NCBI RefSeq assembly: GCF_022179085.1
Contig: NZ_BPQE01000002.1
Span: 186,001-250,000 of the forward strand
DNA: 64,000 nt
Origin: Methylobacterium aerolatum
GTDB lineage: Bacteria > Pseudomonadota > Alphaproteobacteria > Rhizobiales > Beijerinckiaceae
Reading direction: 5' to 3'
Shown: positions 43,655-52,281 of the stretch, piece by piece
How the letters are laid out: every line of letters starts with the position of its first letter
Numbering within the stretch: position 1 is the first letter of the stretch
The notes under the pieces: model-generated
The model's database searches: none
Seen by the model: only the letters and a program-made list of their open reading frames with translations
Told to the model about the DNA's origin: nothing
Position numbers and translations under genes: made by a program

Positions 43655-43969
43655 ATGTCCCAGGGCGACAAGTCGAAGTACACGGACAAGCAGAAGCGCA
43701 AGGCGGAGCACATCGCCGACTCCTACGAGAGCCGCGGCGTCCCCGAGAAGGAGGCCGAGGCTCGCGCCTGGGCGACGGTCAACAAGGACGACGGCGGCGG
43801 CAAGCATCCCGGTGGCTCGGGTCGGGCCAAGAGCACCGGCCATCCGGCGGCCCACAAGGGCGGCAAGGCGGGCGGCGCGGCCTCATCCCAACGCAGCGCG
43901 GCGGACCGCTCGGCCTCCGCCAAGAAGGCCGCGGCCACGCGGAAGGCCAACGCCGCGAAGGCGGGGTGA
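43655..43969 (+). CDS. Small basic conserved protein with lysine/alanine-rich tail
   Basis: The 104-residue protein has a conserved N-terminal half, KYTDKQKRKAEHIADSYESRGVPEKEAEARAWATVNKDDGGG. This defines a small family common in proteobacteria, sometimes labelled plasmid stabilisation protein without clear evidence. The C-terminal half (about 55-104) is rich in Lys, Ala, Gly and Ser (AKKAAATRKANAAKAG), like histone H1-type or AlgP-type tails, and may bind DNA or RNA. It starts 30 bases after the LOV kinase stop on the same strand and may be in its operon. No toxin partner is present. Confidence 0.8.
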   Translation: MSQGDKSKYTDKQKRKAEHIADSYESRGVPEKEAEARAWATVNKDDGGGKHPGGSGRAKSTGHPAAHKGGKAGGAASSQRSAADRSASAKKAAATRKANAAKAG

Positions 43970-43980
43970 CGTGCTGAACT

Positions 43981-44072
43981 GTCATTGCGAGCGAAGCGAA
44001 GCAATCCAGGGCAGCGGGACGCTCCAGAACAAGGCGGCTCCCTGGATTGCTTCGCTACCGCTCGCAATGACG
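43981..44072. repeat. Family A inverted pair between convergent genes
   Basis: The arm at 43981-44011 (GTCATTGCGAGCG to GCAATCCAGGG) and the inverted arm at 44040-44072 (CCCTGGATTGC to CGCTCGCAATGACG) are separated by 28 bases. They lie between the basic-protein stop (43969) and the ketopantoate reductase stop (44092). The loop length and geometry are the same as at 30847 and 35302. Confidence 0.85.
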
Positions 44073-44091
44073 GCTTGGCGCAGGGGTCATC

Positions 44092-44985
44092 TCATTCCAC
44101 CAGCTTCACCAACGCGTGCAGCACCCGGTTCACCGGAGTCGGCACACCGAGTCGCTCGCCCTCGCGGACGACGTAGCCGTTGAGATGGTCGATCTCGGTG
44201 CGCTTGCCCCGGGCGAGGTCCTGGGCGGTGGAGGAGCGCTGCTCGGCCATGGTCTGCGCGATGGCGCGGACCTGGGTGAGGATGTCCTCCGGCAGGCGCA
44301 CGCCGCTGGCGGCGGCGACCGCTTGGCACTCGGCCACGGCATCCGCGAGCACCACTTCGATTCCTTCGCCGGCAAAGAGACGGCCGTAGGGCCGGCCGCT
44401 CAGCGCGGAGAGGGCGTTCCAGGCGCAGTTCACCGTGAGCTTCGTCCAGAGGGCGTCGCGGACCCGTTCCGAGACCGTGACCGGCACGCCGGCGGCGATC
44501 AGGACCTCCGCCGCGTCCTCGCCGCCCGTGCCGACGATGAGGTCGCCCCGGCCGTGATGGCGGACGTGGCCCGGCCCGGCCATCTCGGTCGCGACGTAGA
44601 CGGCCACCGGCACGACCGGCCGCCCGATCACCGCCGCCAGCCGCTCGCCGTTGTCGACGCCGTTCTGCAGGCTCAGGACCGAGGCTCCCGGTGCGAGGTG
44701 CGGGATCATGGACTGCCCGGCGGCCTCGGTGTCCCCCGACTTCACGCAGACGAGGACGAGATCGGCCCCCGCCACGCCCTCGGGTCCGGCGACGGCACCG
44801 AGCCGGATCGCCTCGCGCCCCGCGGCCGTCTCCAGGATCAGGCCGTCCGCGCCGACCGCCTCGACCAGGGCCGGGCGGCCGACGAGGGTGACGGCGTGCC
44901 CGGCCTTCGCCAGCACCGCGCCGTAGTAGCAGCCGACGGCCCCGGCCCCCATCACGGCGACGCGCGGCGATTGCGAATGGGTCAT
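44092..44985 (-). CDS. 2-dehydropantoate 2-reductase family protein
   Basis: The 297-residue protein is of the ketopantoate reductase family (PanE-like), which reduces 2-oxo acids with NADPH. The Rossmann turn is VAVMGAGAVGCYYGAVLAKAGHAVTLVGR at the N-terminus. VLVCVKSGDTEAAGQSM, SLQNGVDNGERL and the C-terminal catalytic Lys region LWTKLTVNCAWNALSALSG are all present. Its ATG overlaps the stop of the upstream FAD/Fe-S dehydrogenase gene (ATGA), so it is co-translated with a 2-hydroxyacid-type dehydrogenase. This suggests a role in hydroxy/oxo acid metabolism rather than pantothenate synthesis; there are no other pan genes nearby. Confidence 0.87.
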   Translation of the reverse strand: MTHSQSPRVAVMGAGAVGCYYGAVLAKAGHAVTLVGRPALVEAVGADGLILETAAGREAIRLGAVAGPEGVAGADLVLVCVKSGDTEAAGQSMIPHLAPGASVLSLQNGVDNGERLAAVIGRPVVPVAVYVATEMAGPGHVRHHGRGDLIVGTGGEDAAEVLIAAGVPVTVSERVRDALWTKLTVNCAWNALSALSGRPYGRLFAGEGIEVVLADAVAECQAVAAASGVRLPEDILTQVRAIAQTMAEQRSSTAQDLARGKRTEIDHLNGYVVREGERLGVPTPVNRVLHALVKLVE

Positions 44986-47900
44986 GCGGCCAAGGTCTCC
45001 CGTGTCGCGACCGCGCTCGTCCGCACATGGTCGAGGAGCGCCCTCACCGGATGGCGCAGGCGGATGCCGTCCACGATCTTCACCTGGGACCGGCAGGAAT
45101 AGCCGTCCGCCAGGAGGTCGGCGGCCGAAGCCTCGACGTGGCGTGCCCAGCTCTGCCGGTAGATCGTCTCGGAGGTCGCCCTGTTGCGGAGTTCGTGGCC
45201 GTAGGTCCCGGCCATGCCGCAGCAGCCCGAGGCCGGGACATCGAGGGCGAGGCCGAGATGGCGAAAGACCGCCTGCCAGTCCTTCACCGCGCCGGGGGCG
45301 TTGGTGCGCTCGGTGCAATGGGGCAGCAGGCGGAAGCGGCCCCCGCCCTCGCGCGGGGCGACATCCCCGAGGCGGCCGGAGAGCCATTCCTGCACCATCT
45401 GCACCGGCGGCACGGAACCGGCGGGGAGCGCGGCGGCGTATTCCGAGCGGTAGGTGAGCGTCATCGAGGGGTCGATCCCGACGAGGGGCACGCCCTCCGC
45501 CGCCAGCACGCGCAGGGCCGCCGCGCCGTCGGCGGCGGCCCGGCCGAACCGGGCGAGGAAACCGTGGACATGCAGCGGCTTGCCGTTCGGCCGGTAGGGC
45601 GCGAGCCAGGGCCGGAAGCCGAGTTCGACCAGCAGGGCGCAGAGGTCGGCGACGAGGTCCGCCTCGAAATGCGTGGTGAAGGCGTCCTGCACGATCACCA
45701 CGGACCGCTGGCGCTCCGCCGGGTCGAGGCCACGCAGGGCCGCCGGGGTCGCGGTGGCGACGCCGAGACCCGCCAGCGCGCCCGCGAGGTCGAAGGTCGA
45801 GAGGGCGGGGATCGCCACCAGCCCGAGCCGGGCCAACACCGCGCGGGCGAGGGGGTTCGCCGTCAGGATGTTGCCGAGCCGGGGCGCCCGCGCCGCCAGC
45901 GGCAGGAGCGGTTCGAGGGCGGCGATGAGGTGGTCCTTGAGGGGGCGCGGGTAGCGCTGGTGGTAGAGGGCCAAAAACTTCGCCCGGAAGCTCGGCACGT
46001 CCACCTTGATCGGGCACGAGCCCGTGCAGGACTTGCAGGCGAGGCAGCCGTCCATCGCCTCCTTCACCGCGTGGGAGAAGTCGTCCCCCTTGCCCGCGGG
46101 GCGCAGGCTGCGGAGCAGGTCGCCGAGCCAGTTCGGCCGCTCGGCCCTCAGCGCGGCGGCGGGGTCCGCCCCGGCGGCGGCGGCCAGCCGCAGCCACTCG
46201 CGCATCAGCGAGGCGCGGCCCTTCGGCGAGTGGCGCCGCTCGCGGGTGGCCTTCCAGGACGGGCACATGGCCTCGTCCGTGTCGAAGGAGAAGCAGGCGC
46301 CGTTGCCGTTGCAGTGGAGCGCCGCGTCGAACTCGTCGCGGTTGGCGAGGGGAATGGTCCGGTCGGCCTCGCCCCGGCGGGGCACGCCGTCGATCCGCGT
46401 CAGGGGATGGCCGGCGGCGGAGGCGATCTTGCCGGGGTTCATCCGGTCGCCGGGGTCGAAGGCGCGCTTCACCGTCTCCAGCACGGGCACCAGGGGGCCG
46501 AAGGTCTCCGGCACGAATTCGGAGCGGAAGCCCTTGCCGTGCTCGCCCCAGAGCAGCCCGCCGTAGCGCCGGGTGAGGGCCACGACGCCCTCCGTCACCT
46601 CGCGGATCAGCGGAGCCTGGGCGGCGTCCTTCAGGTCGATGGCCGGGCGGACATGCAGCACCCCGGCATCGACATGCCCGAACATGCCGTAGCGCAGGCC
46701 CTTGGCATCGAGGAGGGCGCGGAACTCGGCGATGTAGTCGGCCAGCACCTCCGGGGGCACCGCCGTGTCCTCCACGAAGGGAATCGGCCGGGCATCGCCC
46801 TTCGCCGCGCCGAGCAGGCCCACCGCCTTCTTGCGCATGGTCCACAGCCGCTCAATCGCCGCGCCCCGGGCGATGGTGTAGCCGACACGCTTGCCGTGGC
46901 TCCCGCGCTCGGCGTCGAGGGCGTCGGTGAGCCGGCTCAGGGCCGACTCCACGGCGCCCTCCTCGTCGCCCACGAACTCCACGAGGTTGATGCCTTCGAC
47001 CGTGCGGCCCGCCGGGTCGTCGGGGAAGAAAGCGCGGACCTCGGCCCAGATCGGATCCTGCCGGGCGAGGCCGAGGACAGTGGAATCGATGGTCTCGACG
47101 GAGGCCGCGCCGAAGGGCATCAGCGCCTGCGCATCCCGCAGCGCCGCGTCGAAATCGACGTAGGACAGGGCCACCAGGGCCGCCGCCTTCGGGATCGGCA
47201 GCACGTTGAGGCGCGCCTCGGCGATGAGGGCGAGCGTCCCCTCCGCGCCGCAGATCAGGCTCTTCAGGTCGAACCGGCCCCGATCGTCCCGGACATGGGC
47301 GAGGTCGTAGCCGGTGAGGCAGCGGTTGAGCTTCGGGAAGCGCGCGGCGATCAGGCCCGCATTCGCGGTGATGGCCTCGTCCACCGCCCGGTGGATCTCG
47401 CCGACCCGACCGGGCGTGGCCTTCGCGGCGGCGAGGCCCGCCGCATCGAGGGGTTCGGCGGTCCAGACCGTCCCGTCGGTGAGCACGCAGGTCAGCGCCA
47501 GTACATGGTCGCGGGTCTTGCCATAGAGGCAGGAACCCTGGCCGCAGGCATCGGTGGAGATCATCCCGCCGATGGTGGCGCGGTTGGAGGTCGAGAGTTC
47601 GGGGGCGAAGAACAGGCCGTGCTTGGCGAGTTCCCGGTTCAACTGGTCCTTCACCACGCCGGGCTCGACGCGGACCGTCCGGCGCGCGACGTCGATCTCC
47701 AGGATGCGGGTCATGTGCCGGGAGGTGTCGACCACGAGGCCGTGCCCCAGCGACTGACCGTTGGTGCCGGTGGCGCCGCCGCGCGGGCGGATGACGATCT
47801 CTCGGAAGCGCGGGTCGTCGAGCAGGCGGGCGATGCGCACGAGGTCGTCGCGGGTCCTCGGGAAGGCCACGGCGCCGGGCTCGACCTGATAGATCGAGTT

Positions 47901-48032
47901 GTCGGTGGCGAAGACGGTCCGGTCGGCCGCCGTGAGGGACAGGTCGCCCTCGAAGCCCCGGGCCATCAGCTCGGCGCAGGCGGCCTCGTACAGCGGGACC
48001 GCGTCGGCGGTGCGGGTGAGAACCGGGATCAT
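44982..48032 (-). CDS. Large FAD-linked oxidase with Fe-S domain (YdiJ-like, D-2-hydroxyacid dehydrogenase)
   Basis: The 1016-residue protein has an N-terminal VAO-type FAD domain (PRTRDDLVRIARLL, VIRPRGGATGTNGQSLGHGLVVDTSRHM, STDACGQGSCLYGKTRDHV) and the matching FAD-linked C-terminal domain with HVDAGVLHVRP and WGEHGKG. An Fe-S segment has Cys663/666/669/673 (CLACKSCTGSCP) plus an earlier NGNGACFSF..CPSW pair. A CCG-type domain follows (PASGCCGMAGTYGHE). Length and order match E. coli YdiJ, reported as a D-2-hydroxyglutarate dehydrogenase. It probably passes electrons from a D-2-hydroxyacid to quinone. It overlaps the ketopantoate reductase-like gene by four bases. The start at 48032 was chosen for family fit. 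Confidence 0.92.
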   Translation of the reverse strand: MIPVLTRTADAVPLYEAACAELMARGFEGDLSLTAADRTVFATDNSIYQVEPGAVAFPRTRDDLVRIARLLDDPRFREIVIRPRGGATGTNGQSLGHGLVVDTSRHMTRILEIDVARRTVRVEPGVVKDQLNRELAKHGLFFAPELSTSNRATIGGMISTDACGQGSCLYGKTRDHVLALTCVLTDGTVWTAEPLDAAGLAAAKATPGRVGEIHRAVDEAITANAGLIAARFPKLNRCLTGYDLAHVRDDRGRFDLKSLICGAEGTLALIAEARLNVLPIPKAAALVALSYVDFDAALRDAQALMPFGAASVETIDSTVLGLARQDPIWAEVRAFFPDDPAGRTVEGINLVEFVGDEEGAVESALSRLTDALDAERGSHGKRVGYTIARGAAIERLWTMRKKAVGLLGAAKGDARPIPFVEDTAVPPEVLADYIAEFRALLDAKGLRYGMFGHVDAGVLHVRPAIDLKDAAQAPLIREVTEGVVALTRRYGGLLWGEHGKGFRSEFVPETFGPLVPVLETVKRAFDPGDRMNPGKIASAAGHPLTRIDGVPRRGEADRTIPLANRDEFDAALHCNGNGACFSFDTDEAMCPSWKATRERRHSPKGRASLMREWLRLAAAAGADPAAALRAERPNWLGDLLRSLRPAGKGDDFSHAVKEAMDGCLACKSCTGSCPIKVDVPSFRAKFLALYHQRYPRPLKDHLIAALEPLLPLAARAPRLGNILTANPLARAVLARLGLVAIPALSTFDLAGALAGLGVATATPAALRGLDPAERQRSVVIVQDAFTTHFEADLVADLCALLVELGFRPWLAPYRPNGKPLHVHGFLARFGRAAADGAAALRVLAAEGVPLVGIDPSMTLTYRSEYAAALPAGSVPPVQMVQEWLSGRLGDVAPREGGGRFRLLPHCTERTNAPGAVKDWQAVFRHLGLALDVPASGCCGMAGTYGHELRNRATSETIYRQSWARHVEASAADLLADGYSCRSQVKIVDGIRLRHPVRALLDHVRTSAVATRETLAA

Positions 48033-48127
48033 GCCCCGCGTTCTACACCCGGCCACCGCCAAGGAAAGCCGCAGCCGCCGGCACCAGCCTTGCCAGGGCG
48101 TCGCAACGGCGAAACACGAGGAGAGGC

Positions 48128-48466
48128 ATGAACGCGGATGTCCAACGGGTCAGGGATGCCCTGGCCGAGCTGATCAAGGCGGCGCTTCTCTCGGACGACG
48201 CGAAGAGCCTCGCCTGCCGGGAGGCCGCCGCCGCGAGACTGAAGGCGCTCGCGGCGGACCCGCCGGACCCCGCCCAGGTGAAGATGGAGGGCGCCTGGAC
48301 ACTTGCCGTTCAGGCGGCCGAGACGCCGGAGCTGGCACCCTACGAGGGGCAGGTGAGTCTCACACTTCCCCGGCAGAGCCCGTTCACGTTGGCGGCGATG
48401 CTGGCCCCGGACTTCGACATCGACGGGGCGGTGGATCAGATCCGCAAGTCGGCTTCGACGGGGTAG
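48128..48466 (+). CDS. Conserved hypothetical protein
   Basis: The 112-residue, probably cytoplasmic protein has no membrane helices or signal peptide. The first 50 residues are helical (VQRVRDALAELIKAALLSDD..KSLACREAAAARLKAL). The second half has hydrophobic segments such as APYEGQVSLTLPRQSPFTLAAMLAPDFDIDGAVDQI. AGGAGAGG lies just before the ATG, a strong site, and supports the gene. I do not recognise the family. It is divergent from the FAD/Fe-S dehydrogenase and 180 bases upstream of rnr. Confidence 0.65.
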   Translation: MNADVQRVRDALAELIKAALLSDDAKSLACREAAAARLKALAADPPDPAQVKMEGAWTLAVQAAETPELAPYEGQVSLTLPRQSPFTLAAMLAPDFDIDGAVDQIRKSASTG

Positions 48467-48647
48467 AGGATCATTCGGCGGGTCATCAGGCCCTCTCCGT
48501 CTTTGCGAGCCGGGCAATGAAGGGCGGGTGCGGGCTAGAGAACCCGCCGCCCCTTGACCCGTGCCAACCTGCGGCATCTGTTGACGAACGCGGTCGGGTC
48601 GTTGCCGTGGGCCGCCCGCGCCACCACTTTAGAGGCTGGCGACCTCC

Positions 48648-51002
48648 ATGACGGCGCCGCCCTTTCTCCAGACACGGCACGGATCGTTGGCACCCCGCAC
48701 CCGCGCGAAGGCGGACCCCGCCCTTCCTCCGACGCTCCCCACGCGCGAGCAGATCCTCGCCTTCGTCGCCGAATCGAAGGAGCGCGTCGGCAAGCGCGAA
48801 ATCGCCAAGGCCTTCGGTGTGAAGGGGGGCGCGGCCAAGATCGAGTTGAAGGCGCTCCTCAAGGAGATCGAGCAGGATGGAGCCCTGGATCGCGGGCGCG
48901 GCGGCCTCGCGGCGTCCGGTCGCCTGCCGCCGGTGGTGCTGGCCGACATCCGCTCCCGCGACCGGCACGGTGATTTCCTCGCCGTCCCCGCCGAATGGTC
49001 CGGCGAGGGCAAGCCGCCGTCCATCGTGCTGATGCCAGTGCGGGGCGGGCGCGGTGCCAAACGCCCGGCGCCGGGCATCGGCGACCGGGCGCTGATCCGC
49101 GTCGAGCGCGACGCCGAGGGCGGGTATTCCGGCCGGGTGATCAAGGTCATCGGCAAGAACAAGGCCGAGATCATCGGCGTCTACCGGGCAGGCGCCCAGG
49201 GCGGCCGGATCGTGCCAGTCGACAAGAAGGGCCAGGGCAAGGAGATCCTGATCCCGCCGGGCGAGGAGGGCGAAGCCCGGGACGGCGACCTCGTGAGCGT
49301 CGCGCTGGAACGCGAGACCCGCTTCGGCCTGCCGAAGGGACGGGTGAAGGAGCGGCTGGGTTCGCTGGGCTCCGAGAAGGCGGTGAGCCTGATCGCGCTC
49401 CACCTGCACGGCATCCCGCACGTCTTCGCCGACGCGACGCTGGCCGAGGCCGACGCGGTGAAGCCCGCGACCCTCAAGGGCCGCGAGGATTGGCGCGACC
49501 GCCCGCTGCTGACCATCGATCCGCCGGACGCCAAGGACCACGACGACGCGGTGATGGCCGAACCCGACGGGGACCCGGCCAATGCGGGCGGTTTCGTCGT
49601 CACCGTGGCCATCGCGGACGTCGCCGCTTATGTCCGCCCCGGCACCAGCCTGGACCGCGAGGCGCTGGAGCGGGGCAACTCGGTCTACTTCCCCGACCGC
49701 GTCGTCCCCATGCTGCCGGAGCGGATCTCGAACGATCTCTGTTCCCTGCGGGAGGGCGAGGACCGGCCTGCGCTCGCCGTGCGCATGGTCATCGCCGCGG
49801 ACGGCACCAAGCGCCGGCATACCTTCCACCGGGTGATGATGCGCTCGGCGGCCAAGCTCTCCTACGCCCAGGCCCAGGCGGCCATCGACGGCCATGCCGA
49901 CGAGAAGACCGCGCCGCTCCTCGACACCGCGTTGAGGCCCCTCTGGACGGCCTACGCCGCCCTGCGCACCGCCCGGGACCGGCGCGGGCCGCTGGCCCTC
50001 GACCTGCCCGAGCGCAAGGTGCTGCTGACGGCCGAGGGCGGCGTCGATCGGGTGATCGTGCCGGAGCGCCTCGACGCCCACCGGCTGATCGAGGAGTTCA
50101 TGATCCAGGCGAACGTCGCCGCCGCCGAGACCCTGGAGGCGGCCAAGCAGCCGCTGATCTACCGCGTCCACGACGAACCGGCCCTGGAGAAGATGCGGGT
50201 CCTCGGGGAGGTTCTGGCCTCCATCGGCGTCAAGCTGCCCAAGGAGGGGGCGCTGCGGCCCGACCTGTTCAACCGGGTCCTGCGCTCCGTGGCCGAGACC
50301 GAGCACGCGATCTTCATCAACGAGGTCGTCCTGCGCAGCCAGGCGCAGGCGGTCTACTCGCCGGAAAACCTCGGCCATTTCGGCCTGAACCTGCGCCGCT
50401 ACGCGCATTTCACCTCGCCGATCCGGCGCTACGCCGACCTCATCGTCCACCGGGCGCTCATCACCGCCTGCCAGCTCGGGTCGGGCGGCCTGCCGACCGG
50501 CGTCTCGGTGGGCGACCTCGCCGCCATCGGCGAGGGCATCTCCTCCACCGAACGCCGGGCGATGGCGGCCGAGCGCGACACGATCGACCGGCTGATCGCC
50601 GGCCACCTCGCCGACCGGATCGGCGCGACCTTCGCCGGGCAGATCTCCGGCGTGACCCGCGCCGGCCTGTTCATCAAGCTGGCGGAGACCGGAGCGGACG
50701 GGTTCGTGCCGATCTCGCAACTCGGCGCCGACTATTTCCGCCACGAGGAGGGCCGCCACGCCCTTGTCGGCGAGCGCACCGGCGAGACGTTCCGGCTGGG
50801 TGACCAAGTGGAGGTGCGCCTCGTGGAGGCGGCCCCCGTGGCGGGCGCGCTGCGCTTCGAGTTGCTGAGCGAAGGGCGGAAGGGCACCCGCGGCGGTGGC
50901 GGGCCGAAGAAGAGCCCCGGACGGCCGTTCAAGGCGGCGCCGGCCGGACGCCCCCCCGGAATCCGCAACACCGGGTCGCGCCATCGCGGCTCGCGGCGGT
51001 GA
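48648..51002 (+). CDS. rnr: Ribonuclease R
   Basis: The 784-residue 3'-5' exoribonuclease degrades structured RNA. It begins with a helix-turn-helix-like region (REQILAFVAESKERVGKREIAKAFGV), then cold-shock domains. The RNB catalytic domain has DPPDAKDHDD (Asp291, 297, 299, 300 as metal ligands) and continues to RRYAHFTSPIRRYADLIVHRAL. An S1 domain near the end (GATFAGQISGVTRAGLFIKLAETGADGFVPISQLG) and a basic tail complete the RNase R layout. In other Hyphomicrobiales rnr is followed by DUF983 and Nudix genes, as here. The ribosome-binding site is weak. Confidence 0.97.
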   Translation: MTAPPFLQTRHGSLAPRTRAKADPALPPTLPTREQILAFVAESKERVGKREIAKAFGVKGGAAKIELKALLKEIEQDGALDRGRGGLAASGRLPPVVLADIRSRDRHGDFLAVPAEWSGEGKPPSIVLMPVRGGRGAKRPAPGIGDRALIRVERDAEGGYSGRVIKVIGKNKAEIIGVYRAGAQGGRIVPVDKKGQGKEILIPPGEEGEARDGDLVSVALERETRFGLPKGRVKERLGSLGSEKAVSLIALHLHGIPHVFADATLAEADAVKPATLKGREDWRDRPLLTIDPPDAKDHDDAVMAEPDGDPANAGGFVVTVAIADVAAYVRPGTSLDREALERGNSVYFPDRVVPMLPERISNDLCSLREGEDRPALAVRMVIAADGTKRRHTFHRVMMRSAAKLSYAQAQAAIDGHADEKTAPLLDTALRPLWTAYAALRTARDRRGPLALDLPERKVLLTAEGGVDRVIVPERLDAHRLIEEFMIQANVAAAETLEAAKQPLIYRVHDEPALEKMRVLGEVLASIGVKLPKEGALRPDLFNRVLRSVAETEHAIFINEVVLRSQAQAVYSPENLGHFGLNLRRYAHFTSPIRRYADLIVHRALITACQLGSGGLPTGVSVGDLAAIGEGISSTERRAMAAERDTIDRLIAGHLADRIGATFAGQISGVTRAGLFIKLAETGADGFVPISQLGADYFRHEEGRHALVGERTGETFRLGDQVEVRLVEAAPVAGALRFELLSEGRKGTRGGGGPKKSPGRPFKAAPAGRPPGIRNTGSRHRGSRR

Positions 51003-51009
51003 GCGCTTT

Positions 51010-51102
51010 CGTCATTGCGAGCGTCAGCGAAGCAATCCAGGGATACACCACATTCGGAAGCGACCCGCGTCCCTGGATGGCGTTGATGCGCTCGCACTGA
51101 CG
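51010..51102. repeat. Family A inverted pair (one arm degenerate) after rnr
   Basis: The arm at 51010-51042 (CGTCATTGCGAGCG to GCAATCCAGGG) is intact. The inverted arm at 51071-51102 has diverged (CCCTGGATGGCG to CGCTCGCACTGACG). The loop is 28 bases. The hairpin follows the rnr stop by 8 bases and precedes the DUF983 gene, and may end or stabilise the rnr transcript. Confidence 0.8.
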
Positions 51103-51119
51103 GAAAGGGAGTGCCAAGG

Positions 51120-51581
51120 ATGCCCACGACGCCCGCACCCACTCGCACCGGTCTCATTCGCGCGATGGCCCGGGGCTTCATCGGCCGCTGCCCCCATTGC
51201 GGGCAGGGCAAGCTGTTCGGCCGGTTCCTGAAGGTGCGGCCGGACTGCGAAGCCTGCGGCCTCGAACTGCACCACCATCGTGCCGACGACCTGCCGCCCT
51301 ACGTGGTGATCTTCATCGTGGCCCACCTCGTCGGCTACCTGATTCTGGAGACCGAAAGCGCCTACGACGTACCACTGTGGGTCGAAATGGGGGTGTGGCC
51401 GGTCTTTACCCTGCTGCTCGCCCTCGGGCTGCTCCAGCCCGTGAAGGGGGCGGTCGTGGGGCTGCAATACGCCCTTGGCATGCACGGCTTCGCCGCGCTA
51501 CCGCGGGCCCGCCCCGCTCCGGGGCCGGAGGAGATCAGCCTTGCCCCAGCCGGACCCGGTGGCCCCTCAGGCCGCACCTGA
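51120..51581 (+). CDS. DUF983 zinc-ribbon membrane protein
   Basis: The 153-residue protein has an N-terminal zinc ribbon (GRCPHCGQGKLFGRFLKVRPDCEACGLEL; four cysteines) followed by two membrane helices (PYVVIFIVAHLVGYLIL and MGVWPVFTLLLALGLLQPVKGAVV). This is the DUF983 layout; the family is conserved in alphaproteobacteria and has no known function. GGGAG lies about 8 bases before the ATG. Its last 41 bases overlap the start of the Nudix gene, so translation is coupled. Confidence 0.9.
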   Translation: MPTTPAPTRTGLIRAMARGFIGRCPHCGQGKLFGRFLKVRPDCEACGLELHHHRADDLPPYVVIFIVAHLVGYLILETESAYDVPLWVEMGVWPVFTLLLALGLLQPVKGAVVGLQYALGMHGFAALPRARPAPGPEEISLAPAGPGGPSGRT

Positions 51582-52281
51582 CTCGGCACGTCCGGCCGCC
51601 AGCCTCCGTCCCCGGGACGCCGCGACCATGATCATCCTGGACCGGCGCGGACGTGGCGGTCCGAAGGTGCTGATGGGCCGCCGCAGCCCGCGCCTCGCCT
51701 TCATGCCGGGCAAGTTCGTGTTTCCCGGCGGGCGGATCGAACTCGGTGATCGGGCGATGCCGGTGGCGAACGCCCTGCCGGACTATGCCGAGGCGGCCCT
51801 GGCCCGGCGGCTCAGCCGTCCGCCGCACCACCTCGGCCGGGCGCTGGCGCTCGCCGCGATCCGCGAGACCTACGAGGAGACCGGCCTCCTGCTCGGCACC
51901 GCCGAGTACGGCCCGCCCGAGACCGTGCCCGCCGGCTGGGAGGCGTTCCACCGCCACGGCGTGCTGCCCGATCTCGAGGCGCTGCATCTCGTCGCCCGCG
52001 CCATCACCCCACCCAAGCGCGTGCGGCGCTTCGACACCCGGTTCTTCACCGTCGACCGCAGCGCCGTCGCGACGGAGGAACCGGCCCGGGTCGGGGAGGA
52101 TTGCGAGTTCACCGAGTTGGCCTGGGTTCGCCTCGAGAAGGCGCGCGACCTCGACCTGCCCTTCATCACCCGCACGATCCTCGACGAACTGGACATCCAG
52201 ATCGCCGCCGACTTCGCGCCGCACCGGCCGATCCCCTTCCACTTCGAGCGATACGGTCGCCGAGAGCGGGACTTTTTGTGA
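51541..52281 (+). CDS. Nudix hydrolase (start TTG)
   Basis: The 246-residue enzyme has the Nudix fold with an extended box: PGKFVFPGGRIELGD, then a 40-residue insertion, and AIRETYEETGLLLG with the catalytic REx2EExG. This is close to the alphaproteobacterial Nudix proteins found between DUF983 and rpmG; the insertion recalls the NUDT19-like branch. It cleaves a nucleoside diphosphate linked to an unknown group. No ATG precedes the conserved start. TTG 51541 is preceded by GGAGGAG with ideal spacing, and a GTG six codons later is an alternative. The stop overlaps the next gene's GTG. Confidence 0.87.
   Translation: MPQPDPVAPQAAPDSARPAASLRPRDAATMIILDRRGRGGPKVLMGRRSPRLAFMPGKFVFPGGRIELGDRAMPVANALPDYAEAALARRLSRPPHHLGRALALAAIRETYEETGLLLGTAEYGPPETVPAGWEAFHRHGVLPDLEALHLVARAITPPKRVRRFDTRFFTVDRSAVATEEPARVGEDCEFTELAWVRLEKARDLDLPFITRTILDELDIQIAADFAPHRPIPFHFERYGRRERDFL

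Noticed and set aside
43655-43969. Toxin-antitoxin or plasmid maintenance system
   Set aside because: The name given to relatives suggests it, but there is no toxin partner, the region is chromosomal in character, and the protein lacks an antitoxin fold.
48490-48530. Family A repeat remnant (GTCTTTGCGAGC) before rnr, and similar traces at about 13195 and 27735
   Set aside because: Only part of one arm is recognisable; too degenerate to annotate as separate repeats.
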